Source: Erigeron canadensis
Lineage: Eukaryota > Streptophyta > Magnoliopsida > Asterales > Asteraceae
DNA length: 64,000 nt
Direction of reading: 5' to 3'
NCBI RefSeq assembly: GCF_010389155.1
Contig: NC_057761.1
Coordinates: 42,394,213-42,458,212 of the forward strand
The position numbers and the translations under genes are program-made. Positions 34,451-46,419 of the stretch are shown here, in pieces. Within the stretch, counting starts at the first letter, position 1. Each line of letters starts with the position of its first letter. The notes under the pieces were generated by a model that worked only from the letters and a program-made list of their open reading frames with translations, did no database searches and was not told the DNA's origin.

Positions 34451-36262
34451 TTATTGCTTTATACGCCCGGTGTACACGCCATATGCTCCATAAGGACTTC
34501 CAGCAATCTATAAACAGCAAATTACTGATCAATTATACTTGAAAATAGAAAGTAAGAATATGTATAATTAATCACAGTGTTATATTACCTGGGGCCCGAC
34601 ATACCCACCATAAGGATCAGCTGGAGGTAGTGTGACTACAGCTCCTTCCATCTCAAATGCATACGCTCTTAACCGCATAGCTACTTGTAGCAGAGCACTG
34701 CTTGCAACTTTAACGTCCCCGGTAATCTAGCAAACATTACGTACCAGTTATCTACACATACATACATATATAATTGGTGGCAACTAGGTTTATATGAAGC
34801 ATTAACATTGGCTCGAAAACAGAATTTTCAACTAAATTAGTTTTCTAGGTCAGTTCTCTATGATTTGGTTACGTTCTCTATTTCAAGAGAACGGAGTTAT
34901 ATTATAAGATATACATACACAAACAATGTGGATATAGATAAATTATTACTGCAATGCATACATACCTGAACCATCTCTTCATCTCGGGCCGCAACTCTTG
35001 GGAGATCTCTATCCCTTAGTATACGGATGCTTGCTCTTGTTAAATTTCTCATTTCAGAAATAGCTGCACCACCTTTGCCTATCAAAAACCCGGTTCGTGA
35101 GCTTGGTACTAATAAACGTGTGGTGAGAATTGAATCACCAGAATCTCTTTCAAGTTTTTCACTGCATCGTGGTAGCAACCGCAATGCTGCATCAATTGTT
35201 GGTGATGGTTCATCAAAGACCTCCTTTGCAGATACAGTTATGAGACAATCGTTTCCCTCGGTTGCTGAACTATCAACTTTAATCGCTGCACCAGTTTCTT
35301 GCCTGATTTGCTTGATAATTACACCACTTTTACCGATCACACTACCAATATTCTCAGTTGGGCAAACTAAACGAAGTGAGAATTCCTTTGCAGATGCTGA
35401 CCAATCTCCATATGGAGCCGCAATCAAAGATGGTGCAGCCACATAGCTAGCACTAGGCCTATGAAGATTGGATGCTGACAAAAGTAGGTGTTGGGAACGT
35501 GATGGATTATCATGAAGTCGACGTGCGACTTGAAACAAACCTTTCCTAACCGCAGCAGCATCACCATTTACCTATAAAATCATAGAGCATTATATTTTTC
35601 AAAGCAAACCAGTGACTCAAATATCACAAGTAATTAACAGTGATGTGATAAGGTGGTTATTGCTCAGAATTTTATACAACCTGCAGAACCTCATCAGAAC
35701 TCAATGCACACGCTGGCAAGTGTTCGCTGGTCAAAATTCGAATTTCAACGCCGGTATCATTACGTATGTTTTGAACAACCTGTCCTCCTTTTCCAATTAC
35801 ACATCCAATCTGATCAGCAGACACAAGAAGTCTCACTGTAACTTGGTGAGGCTCATCATATTGATCATCAATAGGTGGAGTGTCTTCAGCAATAATCCTA
35901 TCGTGAACCATAAATAGAGCATCATGTGCAGGTGAAACATACTCATCGCTATCTCCAAAACAATTAGTTTCATCACTCGAACTATAAATCATGACCACAC
36001 GCTCGTCGCATCCGGGCACAGCTTCATTAATTCTAATCTTGGCGCGAGTGTCTTCTCTCATTTGCTTCACGATATCCCCACCTCGCCCAATGATACTTCC
36101 AATCTTTCCAAGAGGGCAGAGATAACGGTACACAGTATCTTCTGGCCCGATAGCATGTGAATCTCTATCCTCTTCCGGATTTCTTCTCTTACCTCCTCCA
36201 CCACTATGCTGATCAGATTGATAATAGGATCTCTTCCCGAAGTCATTTTTTTGGCCAGCCAT
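34451..36262 (-). CDS. RNA-binding protein with four KH domains
   Basis: Four coding exons on the minus strand, 36262-35681, 35571-34966, 34726-34589 and 34507-34451, give 460 aa. Four type-I KH domains are marked by their GxxG loops: GRGG (59-62), GKGG (157-160), GKSG (274-277) and GKGG (359-362). The N-terminus MAGQKNDFGKRSYY with a Gly run, and GPEDTVYRYLCPLGKIGSII, are typical of the plant PCBP-like KH family of nuclear RNA-binding proteins (relatives of HEN4 and RCF3/HOS5) that act in pre-mRNA processing. Members such as At4g18375 are longer and carry a fifth KH domain. This one ends soon after KH4 with GSPYGAYGVYTGRI, so it is a short form, like At1g14170 as I remember it. The target RNAs are unknown. 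A leader intron lies directly upstream of the start codon. Confidence 0.9.
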
Positions 36263-36275
36263 AAGTAGATAGGTC

Positions 36276-37249
36276 CTAAAACAAAGTACCCAGTCTCAAT
36301 ATAAGTTCGGAAATAAGTTGCATAAAGTTTGCTTTGTAAGGAAGGAAATTGTATCTAAATCAAATGAACTAGATAGCTTTGGCCAATGCATGCCTTATCC
36401 AGTAATGGGTAAAATTGTTAGTACTTATTACAATGAAACTAAAGGAAACGATATCTAGTACTTGAATAAAGTTGAGCATTGATCAACGAAATGAAATCGT
36501 AACAACTACTCTAGTGAATTAAGCCGGACAACTTTTAGACTTCAAATACCAACATATATACATATCTTTATCAAGACAAAACGTGTTCCTATAAGGAAAG
36601 TTGCATAAATTTTCATTACAATATACTCTCGTTAATGACACAAATTCGCCCGATGCAGGCAGGCTAAACCCCTCCCAGAATTCACCTTATGACTAACGCC
36701 AATATTCATTGGCACAAAAACTCTTCAACGAATATCTTTAATAGTCTTTACAGAGCCCCGACGTAAATTATGTGATTAAAAAATGATCAACATATGCTTC
36801 CGTTTTATTTATTGGCAACCTCAAATGCCCTTTAACATTTATCATATGCTTCTTTTTACATTTACCAATTACTACTTTTAATCAAGTGTAATAAGAAAAA
36901 CTCATCTAACATTGTTAGTAACACATTAAAACAATTAGGGGTACTTAGAACCAACAACAAGTCTCACACACACACAGACATATATATAATATATACATAT
37001 AACACAGTTTAATATTGTTAAAAATCAATTAAAACGTGATGCGTGTGATACCAAACATACAAAAGATGTGATACAAGATAGGTAAATACATTACAGCTTG
37101 GTGTTAATTAATAAGATAAATCGTAATTAGGAGATGTGTGGATGGATGAATTAATCGAATTAAAGTGTACAGATTGAAATAAGAATGATATGAATCGGGT
37201 AGAGAATATATGATATGATGAACTGATGATGAGGAATGGTGAATCTTAC
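36276..37249 (-). other. 5' UTR intron of the KH gene
   Basis: On the minus strand, CCCAAAA|GTAAGATTC (donor at 37249) and TTTTAG|GACC (acceptor ending at 36276) bound a 974-bp intron, 13 bp upstream of the ATG. The leader exon, rich in GAAGAAGAAG on the minus strand, starts near 37300. Inferred from splice sites. Confidence 0.6.
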
Positions 37250-37299
37250 TTTTGGGTTTTGGAGCTGAAGAAGAAGAATCCAGTAAATTATTATTAAGA

Positions 37300-37983
37300 T
37301 TATTATTATGTGTTTGACAAAAAAAAAAATTTTGTTTATGAATAGATAGATTGGAATAATTATCTATCTCTATATTTTGTGTAAAAAGTCTAGCTTAGGG
37401 TTTTTATCACCGTCTTCCAAATTTACTACTCATATACTATTACACGTGGCTATATAAAATAAAAATAAAAAATAGTACTATACGAGTAGAGATGGACATG
37501 GATCGGTCTCATCTCGTACTTCTCCAAAATTTGGTACCGAACTAGTCACGTTCTTGTTCAATACCATTTCCCGTTATCACGGTTTTCAATTGAAGATAAG
37601 GTGTCACCGAATCAAACTAGATTCTATTGCGCCGCAAAATCCTCTTCGTATTTCAATTGAAAAGTTTTCCTATTTATAATTTATTTAATACTGTTTGCTA
37701 TCATTTGCTATAATCATGTTGTTTTAAATCTCACTCCTAATTTATAAAATAGTTTGGTAACTTTTTTTTAAACTGTAATCTAAGGACAATAAAGTTTATA
37801 TATATATTTTATTTTCAATTTTGTCTTTATAATTTAATTTTATTACAATAAAAAAGATGATTAAAAACAAGAAGGAAACATTAGATTGATCCCTTTGGCA
37901 AATTAGCCCCTCGTATCTGATGTGACTTTGATTTTTCTTTCTGTTCTTTGCCGAGAGAGTTTATATTAATAATAGAATGGGAT
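37300..37983. other. KH gene promoter side, no other gene
   Basis: AT-rich upstream sequence of the minus-strand KH gene. No coding frame or bounded repeat recognised. Confidence 0.4.
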
Positions 37984-39236
37984 TATGACCTGGGAATGTT
38001 ACTAACTATGCCAAAATGTTTATATTATGTAACTAACTACAAAAACATTTATATAATGTAACAAACTACCTGTTTTCGTTTATAGTATTGTCTTTTCTAA
38101 CTTTTTCTTACCTAATACTTTTCGGGCTAATTATTTTCACTTCTTTATCATTATTTCATCATTATCTTATAAAATAATAATTTTTCTTAAACTTTTTATG
38201 TCACATAACGTAACACAAAAACTATCTCCAAATCTTACCAAAATTTAATATATGTTTCATAGCTGAGCCCAGCTACTAAGAAATTTATATGGACCCAAAC
38301 AACCACATTTTCTTGACTTAATATATTTTTATATAACTATTAATCAAACTAGTAAACTAAGCAATAGTACCTTAAAAAGATGATAATCAAAGCCTATAAT
38401 CGGCTAAGAATAATTTGGCATATTTGGTTTGACCCAAAACCCGCTTTTCCTCTTTTTCTTCTTCTCTTTTCCTTTCCAGCTGACTCGTCGCCGCTCTTCT
38501 TTTAATCTGCCGACTTACTCTCTCAATTTTACTTTTGAAATGATCATGGTGTAATGATAATTTATACATGGATTTAATTTCCATGTTTCACATAAGCCAC
38601 CCACTTTACGTCTTTCTTGTATTTTTAGTCCTTTTAGTAAATGTTGCTTAAAATACTAGGCCCGACATTTGATTTATGCGGCTTTTTAAATAACTCAGCA
38701 TTTATTCATTTGATATATTACTTTTAGTAATATAATAGTACTGCGAAATTTGGGGTGTTACACCTGATTTTTGTGCATATAGATTTTTGTAATATATAGA
38801 TTATATAAAGTAAAATAGATATAGACAAAAAGGGATAGATATAGGTATTCGTTTTGCTACTTCCGGTTGGAATCTGTTGGTGTCGCCGGAATCTGTTGGT
38901 GTCGTCAGAATCTGCTGGTGTCGTTGGAATCTGCTATCTCTATAAGCACAGTCGGTTACTTTCCAATGGTAACCGGTAATTTACATACTATAGACGAAAA
39001 CAGGTAGTTTGTTACATTACATAAACGTTTTTGTAGTTAGTTACATAACATAAACATTTTGGCATAGTTAGTTACATTCTCAGGTCATAATGGTGACCGA
39101 CTACGTGTTCAACTGGTAATCCTATACATACTATAGACGAAAACAGGTAGTTTGTTACATTACATAAACGTTCTTATAGTTATTTACATAACATAAATAT
39201 TTTGACATAGTTAATTACATTCGCAGATCATAATCC
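37984..39236. mobile_element. TIR element with a duplicated right end
   Basis: The left end GGGATTATGACCTGGGAATG, followed by AACTAACTA, TAACAAACTACCTG and TTTCGT(TTA)TAGTA, is found inverted at about 38980-39082. It occurs a third time, in the same inverted sense, at about 39125-39236. The arms are about 110 bp. The interior has no transposase but holds three GGAATCTG(C/T)TGGTGTCG units at 38870-38930. The tandem right end suggests a local duplication or two overlapping elements. Target repeats are unclear. Confidence 0.65.
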
Positions 39237-39610
39237 TTTAATAATAACAGTGTTGTTCTAAAAAAAAAAAACAATAACGTCTTTTAAATATGAGTTTTTA
39301 TTTTATTCGAATCTCCATATACATATAAAAAAAAATATAGATTTTTCTAGTGCATTCAATCTTTCTTTGGTCTTTTAATTGTGTAGTGTGTTTTCACTTT
39401 TGTAGTTGACTTTTAAAATTGTCAGCATATAACTTATTTCGTATTTGGAATTTAAAGGACATTCGAAAATAAAAGAAATATTTTATGTTACAAACATACA
39501 AAGATAAATATTTCAAAGTAGTCAAATAATAATCGTAAAGACGGAAACAATCAATATTAACCATCATTAAAAGGTCTAGTGGTAAAGAGGTTTATTTCTT
39601 ACAATATGTG

Positions 39611-42140
39611 TGTAACATTCGTGACTTTTGACCTTATTTGACTTGTAAATAAACGTGGTAAAATGTGAATGGTTTCGTGAATTTATATGAATTATGGAAC
39701 GGTTTGACGTGTTTTGACATAACGTTGAGTTAAATGGGGCAACGGGTTCGTTTTAGCGTTTAAGTGGTTAACGTTTAGCTATTTGTCAGAATTAGCGGAG
39801 CGGGAGCCCAAAAATGGACTCTCTAGGCCGGCCCCCAATCAACACCCACACTCAATCATCCATTCATTTTCACTTTACCAAACTTCAACTCTTTCTCTTC
39901 TCCATCCTCCTTTTTTCTATCTATCACCTAAAATTCTTCATAAATACATAACAAATTCTTGGATTTCCTATTGTTGTGAGTAAATTAACAAGAACCAACA
40001 ATAATCATAATGATAATCATCTTGGTGTATGAATTTTGGGTATTTTTGGTGCTCATTCTTCTTCAAAAACTCCAAACCCGAATTTGAAGTCTTGAGGCAT
40101 TTTGGTAAGTAAAACCTAACTAAATTTCTCCATCTTATGTCTTTAAACATGTTTCCTAGTCGAATATTACGAGTTCTTGGTCGAATTCGGGTCAAAAACG
40201 GGTTGAATCAAATTTAGGGTTTCAAGATAAATGATTTGGGTCAAAACCGAATTAGACATGAAAATGATGTTATGGGTCGTGGATTTGAAGTGGGTTATGT
40301 TTGTTTAAGTGTAATTATGTCCCAAAACGAGTCTTGAAGTTTCTCCTAGTCGATTTTGAGGTTAAAACGAGTTTTTTGTTGAAAATTAGGGTTTATGCCC
40401 GTCAGACTTAGCACGGCCTCTGAGTGGCTGAGCACGGCCTCTGAGAGGCTTAGCACGGCCTTTGCTCTGCACAAGAGTCGTGCTCCACTGATCTACCGGA
40501 TACTTTTTCACTTCCCGTTTTGTTCTATATTCAATCGACTTGTAACTTCAAGGGGAGTCTTATAACACCATTCTAAGGTCAACAATATTGTTTAAACTCA
40601 AATCTAAACACTTTGATTTTCATATCGATTATTGGTGCTAATTCGTTGAAACGTATTTGACCGAAACTTTTCCTTTTGTATCCAAACATTCTAGAATCAC
40701 TTCTAATGTACCTTAGGGGATTGTGGCATCGTATAACTAGTTAGACCTTATCGTTTGGGATACATTGTGATGCTATAATGTTGACGTAATAGGTTTGTGT
40801 AGCTGTGCTCCCCGTTCACCCGCTTATTCTCTTTCTAGCGACTTCTAGAGGCCAAGGTGAGTTTCGTAACCTTCCCTACTCAATTGAGATTCGGGCTGAA
40901 AAGTGTACATCCTTGTTTGTTTGTTGATTGATAGATTGATTGATTGTTCGATTGAAGTATAGACTTGGTGCTCGTTTGATTATGCTTGTGGTTATGAATG
41001 TTTGTTGAGATTAGGATAGTTGTACATACATGGAAGACGATGATGCATTTAAAGAATTGGAGATGTGGTGGGAAGGCTGCGGGTGACCCTATATATAAGC
41101 ATCAAAGGTTCTTTAAATGCAGAGTCGTACGAAGTGTAGGTACATGGTGTTTCAGCAGTGGTTTGATCGTTATAAGTTCGTATCAAGGTTAAATGATCAA
41201 TTATTGATCAGATCATGGTTATGGGATCGTTTATCGGTCTAATCAAGGATGTATGATTGTTTTGTGTTCATTTAGTTGTGAATCAAGGTTGTATGATCAT
41301 TTGGCTAGTCTATCAAGGTTATGTGTTCGTTTTCTTTTTGAATCAAGGTTGTATGATTGTTTGGCTATGTTATCAAGGTTATGTGTTTGTTTGCTTGTGT
41401 ATCAAGGTTGTATGATCGTTTGGCTAGTTTATCAAGGTTATGTGTTCGTTTGCTTTGTGAATCAAGGTTGTATGATCGTTTGGCTAGTTTATCAAGGTTA
41501 TGTGTTTGTTTTCTTTGTAAATCAAGGTTGTATGAATGTTTGGCTATGTTATCAAGGTTATGTGTTCGACTGAATTGTAAATCAAGGTTATATGATTGTT
41601 ATGCGTTCGTATCAAGGTTATGTGGTTCATTAAATGATCCAATCAAGGTTTCAAGGCTTGGTGATCGTTTAACGATCCCAATTATGAGATCATTTAATGA
41701 CCCAATCAAGGTTTCAAGGTTGTGTGATCGTTTATCGATCCAAATCAAGGTTTCAAGGTTATATGATCATTTAATGATCTAGTTATGTTCGTATCAAGGT
41801 TAAACGGTTGTTATCCCGACACATGTTTCTAATACTTGTCCTTACGAACTCACCAACTTTATGTTGACGCATTTTAGTACACTTTTCAGGTAAGCATGTG
41901 GATTAAAGATGTATTGGAAGTTTCATTGCATGCTAGTTTGGACTTGGACCTTTTCATGGATCCGTGATTCATTATCCCGATTAAGGGTTATGTTCATGTA
42001 TGAACCGATATTGGTATTTTTGGATGTTTTGTATGGATTATTGAATCCTATTTATGCATTTAGTTTTGCTCTACATAACTTTCATGTCGTGCTGTGCTAT
42101 TGGTGTAACCCTCATGATTCCGCCTTGTTGGGGTGTTACA
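39611..42140 (+). mobile_element. Solo LTR of a gypsy element, 2530 bp
   Basis: It starts TGTAACATTCGTGAC, ends GGGGTGTTACA, and is flanked by the perfect 5-bp repeat ATGTG (39606-39610 and 42141-42145). Near its end CTTACGAACTCACCAAC and TATGTTGACG...TTTTCAGGT match the corresponding part of the 5' LTR at 58140-58190, so both belong to related gypsy families. It contains GCACGGCCTCTGAG repeats (about 40410-40470) and a long tandem array (41180-41815). No protein-coding part remains. Confidence 0.88.
41180..41815 (+). repeat. Tandem array of ATCAAGGTT units inside the solo LTR
   Basis: About twenty units start with ATCAAGGTT, each about 30 bp. In the central part they form alternating pairs of about 60 bp: ATCAAGGTTGTATGATCG(T)... 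and ATCAAGGTTATGTGTTCG(T).... Towards the right the units become irregular and gain TTTAATGATCC elements. The open frames over it (41253-41573, 41357-41782) translate to repeated SRLYD/SRLCV units and are by-products of the array. Confidence 0.9.
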
Positions 42141-42194
42141 ATGTGGTTTGAGTCCTACCCACATAATTGGAGGTGACCTTAAGTATTAATTATT

Positions 42195-43413
42195 GGGAAA
42201 ATTACTATAATAAACAAAAATGGAAGCCTATTTTACAAAATAAACCCACTTTTGAAAACTTACAAATTTAAACACTATACCCGTGTTTCATATGTATAAA
42301 ACCCACGGACTCTCTTTAACCAATCAGAAGCCACCACCTGGCCTATTCCCCACCTCACCTACATCTGCTCTATCCTAACAGCCACCTATCTTTTCTCTCT
42401 TTAATTTTTTCTAGGAATGAACTCTAATAACAACTTAACCAATCTTTTTACAGTCAATTAAAAAACAACGACGACAACAACAAAATCATTTTCCATAATG
42501 ATAACATAAGAAGGGAGGTCGTATCTTGGTTGTTACAAAAAAAACTCCTTGATGGTTTATGACGATGAATACCCACCACCTTAAACTATACCCCTCATAT
42601 TTTTTCAAAGATAAAGGTTGATACTTTTACAGTCTCTTTATTGTGTTGATGCTACCTATTGATCAATGCAATTTAATTTGAAAAATAATATACAGGTTAT
42701 GGTGTAACGTGGAACTCGTTATATCGTTTCGTCATTCAGTGTGTCTTTGAACTCGCAATTATCATTTTATTGCGTCTTGAAAGAGTGATTATATCGAATG
42801 ATCGATTATGAAAAGTTGTTAGCTTAAGATTAGGTGCAAACTGTTATAGAGAAAACCAAAGTACTTATTACACCTCTTCTACAACTCCATTTCAAAACTT
42901 TCCATCTACATCCTCTTATACCTTCCGTTCAATAGCCAAATCTTCTAGATTATGTAATCTTTTTCATCACCATGTTTTCTACACCTATTAATAAATCGAG
43001 GCATTATGTAATCTAGATTTTGGATGAAAAGTTCAAAAATGAGATTGTCCATGTTTACTACAAATGGTGTTCTTTAAGTCACTGATGAAGGAAGTGGTTT
43101 GATGGATGAAAGAAAAAAAGAAAGTATAGATTCAGTTTTTTTTTTTCATTGGAAATATTCAAAAGAGGTGCCTTTTTCATATTGTGTTGTGTTTGGGGTG
43201 AATGAGAAAAGAAAAGAGATTGGATATTAGGGATGAACTGCTGCTGCATGTAGGGAAGATGGCTAGGACAGATGGTGGGTTCTGATTAGCTATGTGAAAT
43301 CCGTGGACTTTATAATCTGAAACACGGGTATAGTGTTTAAATTTGTAGGTTTTCAAATAGGAGTCTAATTTATAAAATGCCCTCTTTTATATGTTTATTT
43401 TAGTAATTAACCC
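42195..43413. mobile_element. Non-autonomous Mutator-like element, 1219 bp
   Basis: Flanked by the perfect 9-bp repeat TTAATTATT (42186-42194 and 43414-43422). The TIRs extend over 110 bp and share AATTACTA(T/A)AATAAACA, ACAAATTTAAACACTATACC and CGTGTTTCA. The 9-bp duplication and long TIRs are diagnostic of Mutator-like elements. The interior has no transposase, so it depends on an autonomous relative. Confidence 0.88.
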
Positions 43414-43589
43414 TTAATTATTTATCAGTTTTTCTATCCAAATCGTTATGTGACAAGGCTATTTATAAAAGAGTTAAAATTGAAGATTTATGTTGCAAAA
43501 TGAAATTATTTTAGTTACGTTAATAATGATATCTATTTTTAAAATTAAAAAAAACAATTGAAAATAACAAGTGATGTGTCCTAATATCA

Positions 43590-44236
43590 CAACGGTTTCT
43601 CGGTCAAAAGCGTCAATGAGTTTCTTCAAAACGACAAAGACTACGGTGACAGGTATGTCTTCAAATGGGCCAAAGGAGTCACAAAAAATGTAACATTTTC
43701 ATTTGGAGGGCAGCCATAGATTGAGTTCCCACGTATAAAGCACTTCAGGCACGTAATTGTATTTTTGGAATGTCCCTATGTGGGCTTTGTGAGGCCTGTG
43801 AGGAAACCATTGATCATTTGATTTGCTCTTGCAAGTACTCGTTGGCTGTATGGAATCAGATTGCTACATGGTGTAAGTTGGGCTCAATTTCTTTCTCATC
43901 TGTTCGTGAGGTAATAGAACTGTACAAAAAGGTTGGCATGGGAAAAAAGAAAAGACATAATTTTAAGGGTATCATTTTTGTTACAAGTTGGTGTATTTGG
44001 AAAGCAAGATACGAAAAGGTCTTCCAAAAGATTAGTTTTTGTAGCGAGAAGGTGTTCGTAGACATTAAAACGATAGGATTCTTGTGGTATAGAGGTAGAT
44101 TAAAAAACAGGTCTATTTCATGGGAGGATTGGTCCGGCTTTAATGTAAACTGATCCTCTCTTCTTGTACTATTGGACTACTCCGTAATTGTGGAGTAGTA
44201 TTGTTGTGAATGACATATAATTTTCAAAAAAAAAAA
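43590..44236 (+). mobile_element. 5'-truncated LINE, 3' end with zinc-knuckle domain and poly-A
   Basis: The open frame 43770-44153 encodes CGLCEACEETIDHLICSC followed by VWNQI and later IIFVTSWCIWKARYEKVF. This is the zinc-binding domain (zf-RVT) found after the reverse transcriptase of plant L1-type LINEs. Upstream, out of frame, KWAKGV and similar pieces of the same protein can be read, so at least one frameshift and stops are present. A 3' UTR with an A11 tail (44226-44236) ends the copy. It is dead and lacks the polymerase domain. Confidence 0.8.
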
Positions 44237-45758
44237 ACACCATATTTCCCATATGATTTAAGGTCGTTTTATGCTTAATTATAAGGAATTTACGTGTATT
44301 TTCGATGCTTTATGGTATGTGTGAGTGGTTTCACGTCCTTAGCACGTTGAACGGATGAAAACGATCAAAAACGACTTTAGAAAGGATGATGTGAAGTTCG
44401 TGGATGAACCGGGTGAAAGATATAGTGAAACAAAAGGAGTTAAAATGAAGAAATTGTGATGATGTGAGCTTAACACCCGTTACAAGACTTAACTGCCGTT
44501 AGGGGTTGTCATGACCATGATCAATTAGCCACTGTAACTGCCATTAGAGAAAGTAATGGCCGTTAGTACCTGTAGGACTGATGTTGCAAGAAAAGAAGCT
44601 CATGGGCGTTAGAAATCTGATGGGCCGAGTAACGGTCGTTACATCTCACTAACGGTCGTTAGTTCCCGAATACATATAAATAGTCCTCTTAATCTCTTTG
44701 TAGAAGTATCCTGGCCTCTCTAATCCATTTTAGGGTTTTTCAAGGTACGTTTCCCCAAATCAAACATCTTTGAAGGCCACAGATTGAATTGGAGTTTTAT
44801 TTCACCATCGTTTATGATTTTTAGCATTCCAAGGATTGATTTGTTCGATTGGTGCAATATGATTTCTTTCACTATTGATTGTCTTTTAATTACCATGAGT
44901 AGCTAATCACTTTATCATCTACCGAGATGAAATAAGACATTATGTGACGGTTGCACTATTTATTAATTCAAAGTTGATTTCAATTATCGTTGTGTCGAGA
45001 TCTTGATGATTTGATTCTTTACTAATTATTTTTGTGATATTGGTTATATATATGTTCTTCGTTAGTGGTAGTAGTTGAATATATATATATATATGATTTC
45101 AATTGTTTATCTCTAATAAGTTGTCGCTAGTTCATGGTATGACAGTGAATGTCATTTTAATAAAAGGAATCATTTTGTCAACGTGTTGATTAACGGTTGG
45201 TGGTACCACGTTGTCTTCACATAGATATAATTGTTAATTTGATAATCAAATAAACTAGTTGGTTAGGGAAATTGTTTTAAGCATTGATGGTACCGGCTTC
45301 TACAAAGGAACTGATTAATTTGTTGATTTAAATGATTTTACGAACGTTGGTGGTACTAGTTTGTGTCTTTATTTGGTCACGATTATCGTTGTCAACTGAA
45401 TTGGATTTGAGCTTAATTATGTGCAACCCGAAATGCTGTCGAGTGGATTCGAGGTATATGACTTTTCATCTTTTTGTTTAAAAAAAACTCTTTTTCGATT
45501 AATTTTTTGGAATTACTAACTTGATTTCATTCTTGCTAACTAATTTTCAAAAGCAACTTGACAATACGGTCACAACCCCCCATTTACTTTGAATTGCATT
45601 ATTTAAACAATTTCTGTAATAATAGTCCTTGTGTTGGACCTTGAATTTACCAAGCCAACTATATTGCATACGAATGGGTCCACTGCCCGCAAGTGTATAG
45701 TAGTAAGTAGTTAGGTGACTCGTGTTTATAAATTTAAGACTAGAAAATTACACATCAA
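44237..45758 (+). mobile_element. Gypsy-like LTR related to 12365-13935
   Basis: Shared blocks: GTGTCGAGATCTTGATGATTT, CGGTTGGTGGTACCACGTT, TCACATAGATA with AATTGTTAATT and GGGTCCACTGCCCG. Several self-complementary TAACGGTCGTTA-like repeats lie at about 44470-44665, just before a TATA box (CATATAAATAGTCC, about 44675). The end near 45758 (TTACACATCA) resembles the other copy's GGCACATCA. Solo LTR or fragment; the left boundary next to the LINE tail is uncertain. Confidence 0.6.
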
Positions 45759-45799
45759 CAAGTTAGTTTGAACTTTGAACTCTTAAATAGTTTTTCTTT

Positions 45800-46140
45800 T
45801 TTCTTTATTTACAGGTGAATTTCACTTTACACTTCATATTGCAATTCGATAGTGAGAGGTGCAGTATACGTTGTCTTAATCGGGTCCGCGTTAGAGAGCT
45901 CCATTGAAGTAAAAATGCATAATTCAAATACCTAATGAGGGAAAACTCCCTACAAATTCGTCCAAAAGTACGACGATTATTACGGGCAAACTCTGTCTCC
46001 TTAGACTTGAACCTGAGTATACTCAAGTTAAGTTCTCATATAAAGACTACGAATATTTCAAAGTTGGCTGAATAAAAATTCGAACCTGAAACTTATAAGT
46101 AACCAAAAGAACTTGAAACAATTACATTTCAATCATTATT
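45800..46140 (-). mobile_element. SINE, minus strand
   Basis: On the minus strand a B-box-like TTCAGGTTCGAATTTTT (about 46085) is followed by CTAACGCGGACCCGATTAAG, ACAACGT and the 3' end GTGAAATTCACCTGTAAATAAAG. The same body occurs at 56615-56900 and 54060-54240, which defines a SINE family. The ORF here has no meaning. Confidence 0.6.
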
Positions 46141-46329
46141 GATGAACTTTTGAATAGTTGAATGACAGTTATGTGTTTTTTTTTTAAATCAAAACGTGAA
46201 GACAAAATAAATTGGAAAATGAAAGTGAGAAAGGTTAGATATGGAGAAAGCGGAAAACTGAGACAACAGTAGCCATTTTTTTTCTTTATTTTAAAAGGAA
46301 TTAAATTAGGGCTTTTTTTTCTTTTCTGT

Positions 46330-46419
46330 GTCAACAATCCATTACCAACAACATTCCCATTTCTTTCATCACCATTGGCATCTCACTCACTCTTATTCAA
46401 ACCCCATCTCATCATTGCT
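46330..46419 (+). other. Probable 5' UTR exon of the RING gene
   Basis: CATCATTGCT|GTAAGTAC at 46419/46420 is a strong donor after pyrimidine-rich leader-like sequence. The next exon is the one containing 47371-47758. No ATG precedes the donor in a usable frame, so this exon would be non-coding. Inferred. Confidence 0.45.

Larger units (their letters stand above)
39571..42185 (+). mobile_element. tRNA-derived SINE split by a solo LTR
   Basis: AAGGTCTAGTGGTAAAGAGG (39571-39590) is an A-box region of a plant SINE. GTGGTTTGAGTCCTACCCAC (42143-42162) is the B-box region. Removing the solo LTR and one ATGTG copy places the boxes about 30 bp apart, as in a tRNA-like promoter. So the LTR element landed between the two promoter boxes. 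The 3' end of the SINE is not clear, and a Mutator-like element follows. Confidence 0.6.

Noticed and set aside
35027..35446. 139-codon plus-strand frame
   Set aside because: It is the complement of exon 2 of the KH gene, a shadow frame.
41253..41782. Two overlapping open frames encoding repeated SRLYD/SRLCV peptides, superficially like a repeat protein
   Set aside because: They are the translation of the ATCAAGGTT tandem array inside a solo LTR; a repeat unit divisible by three keeps the frame open by chance.
41180..41815. CRISPR-like regular repeats
   Set aside because: Units are contiguous and diverged without unique spacers, and this is a plant nuclear LTR; no cas genes.
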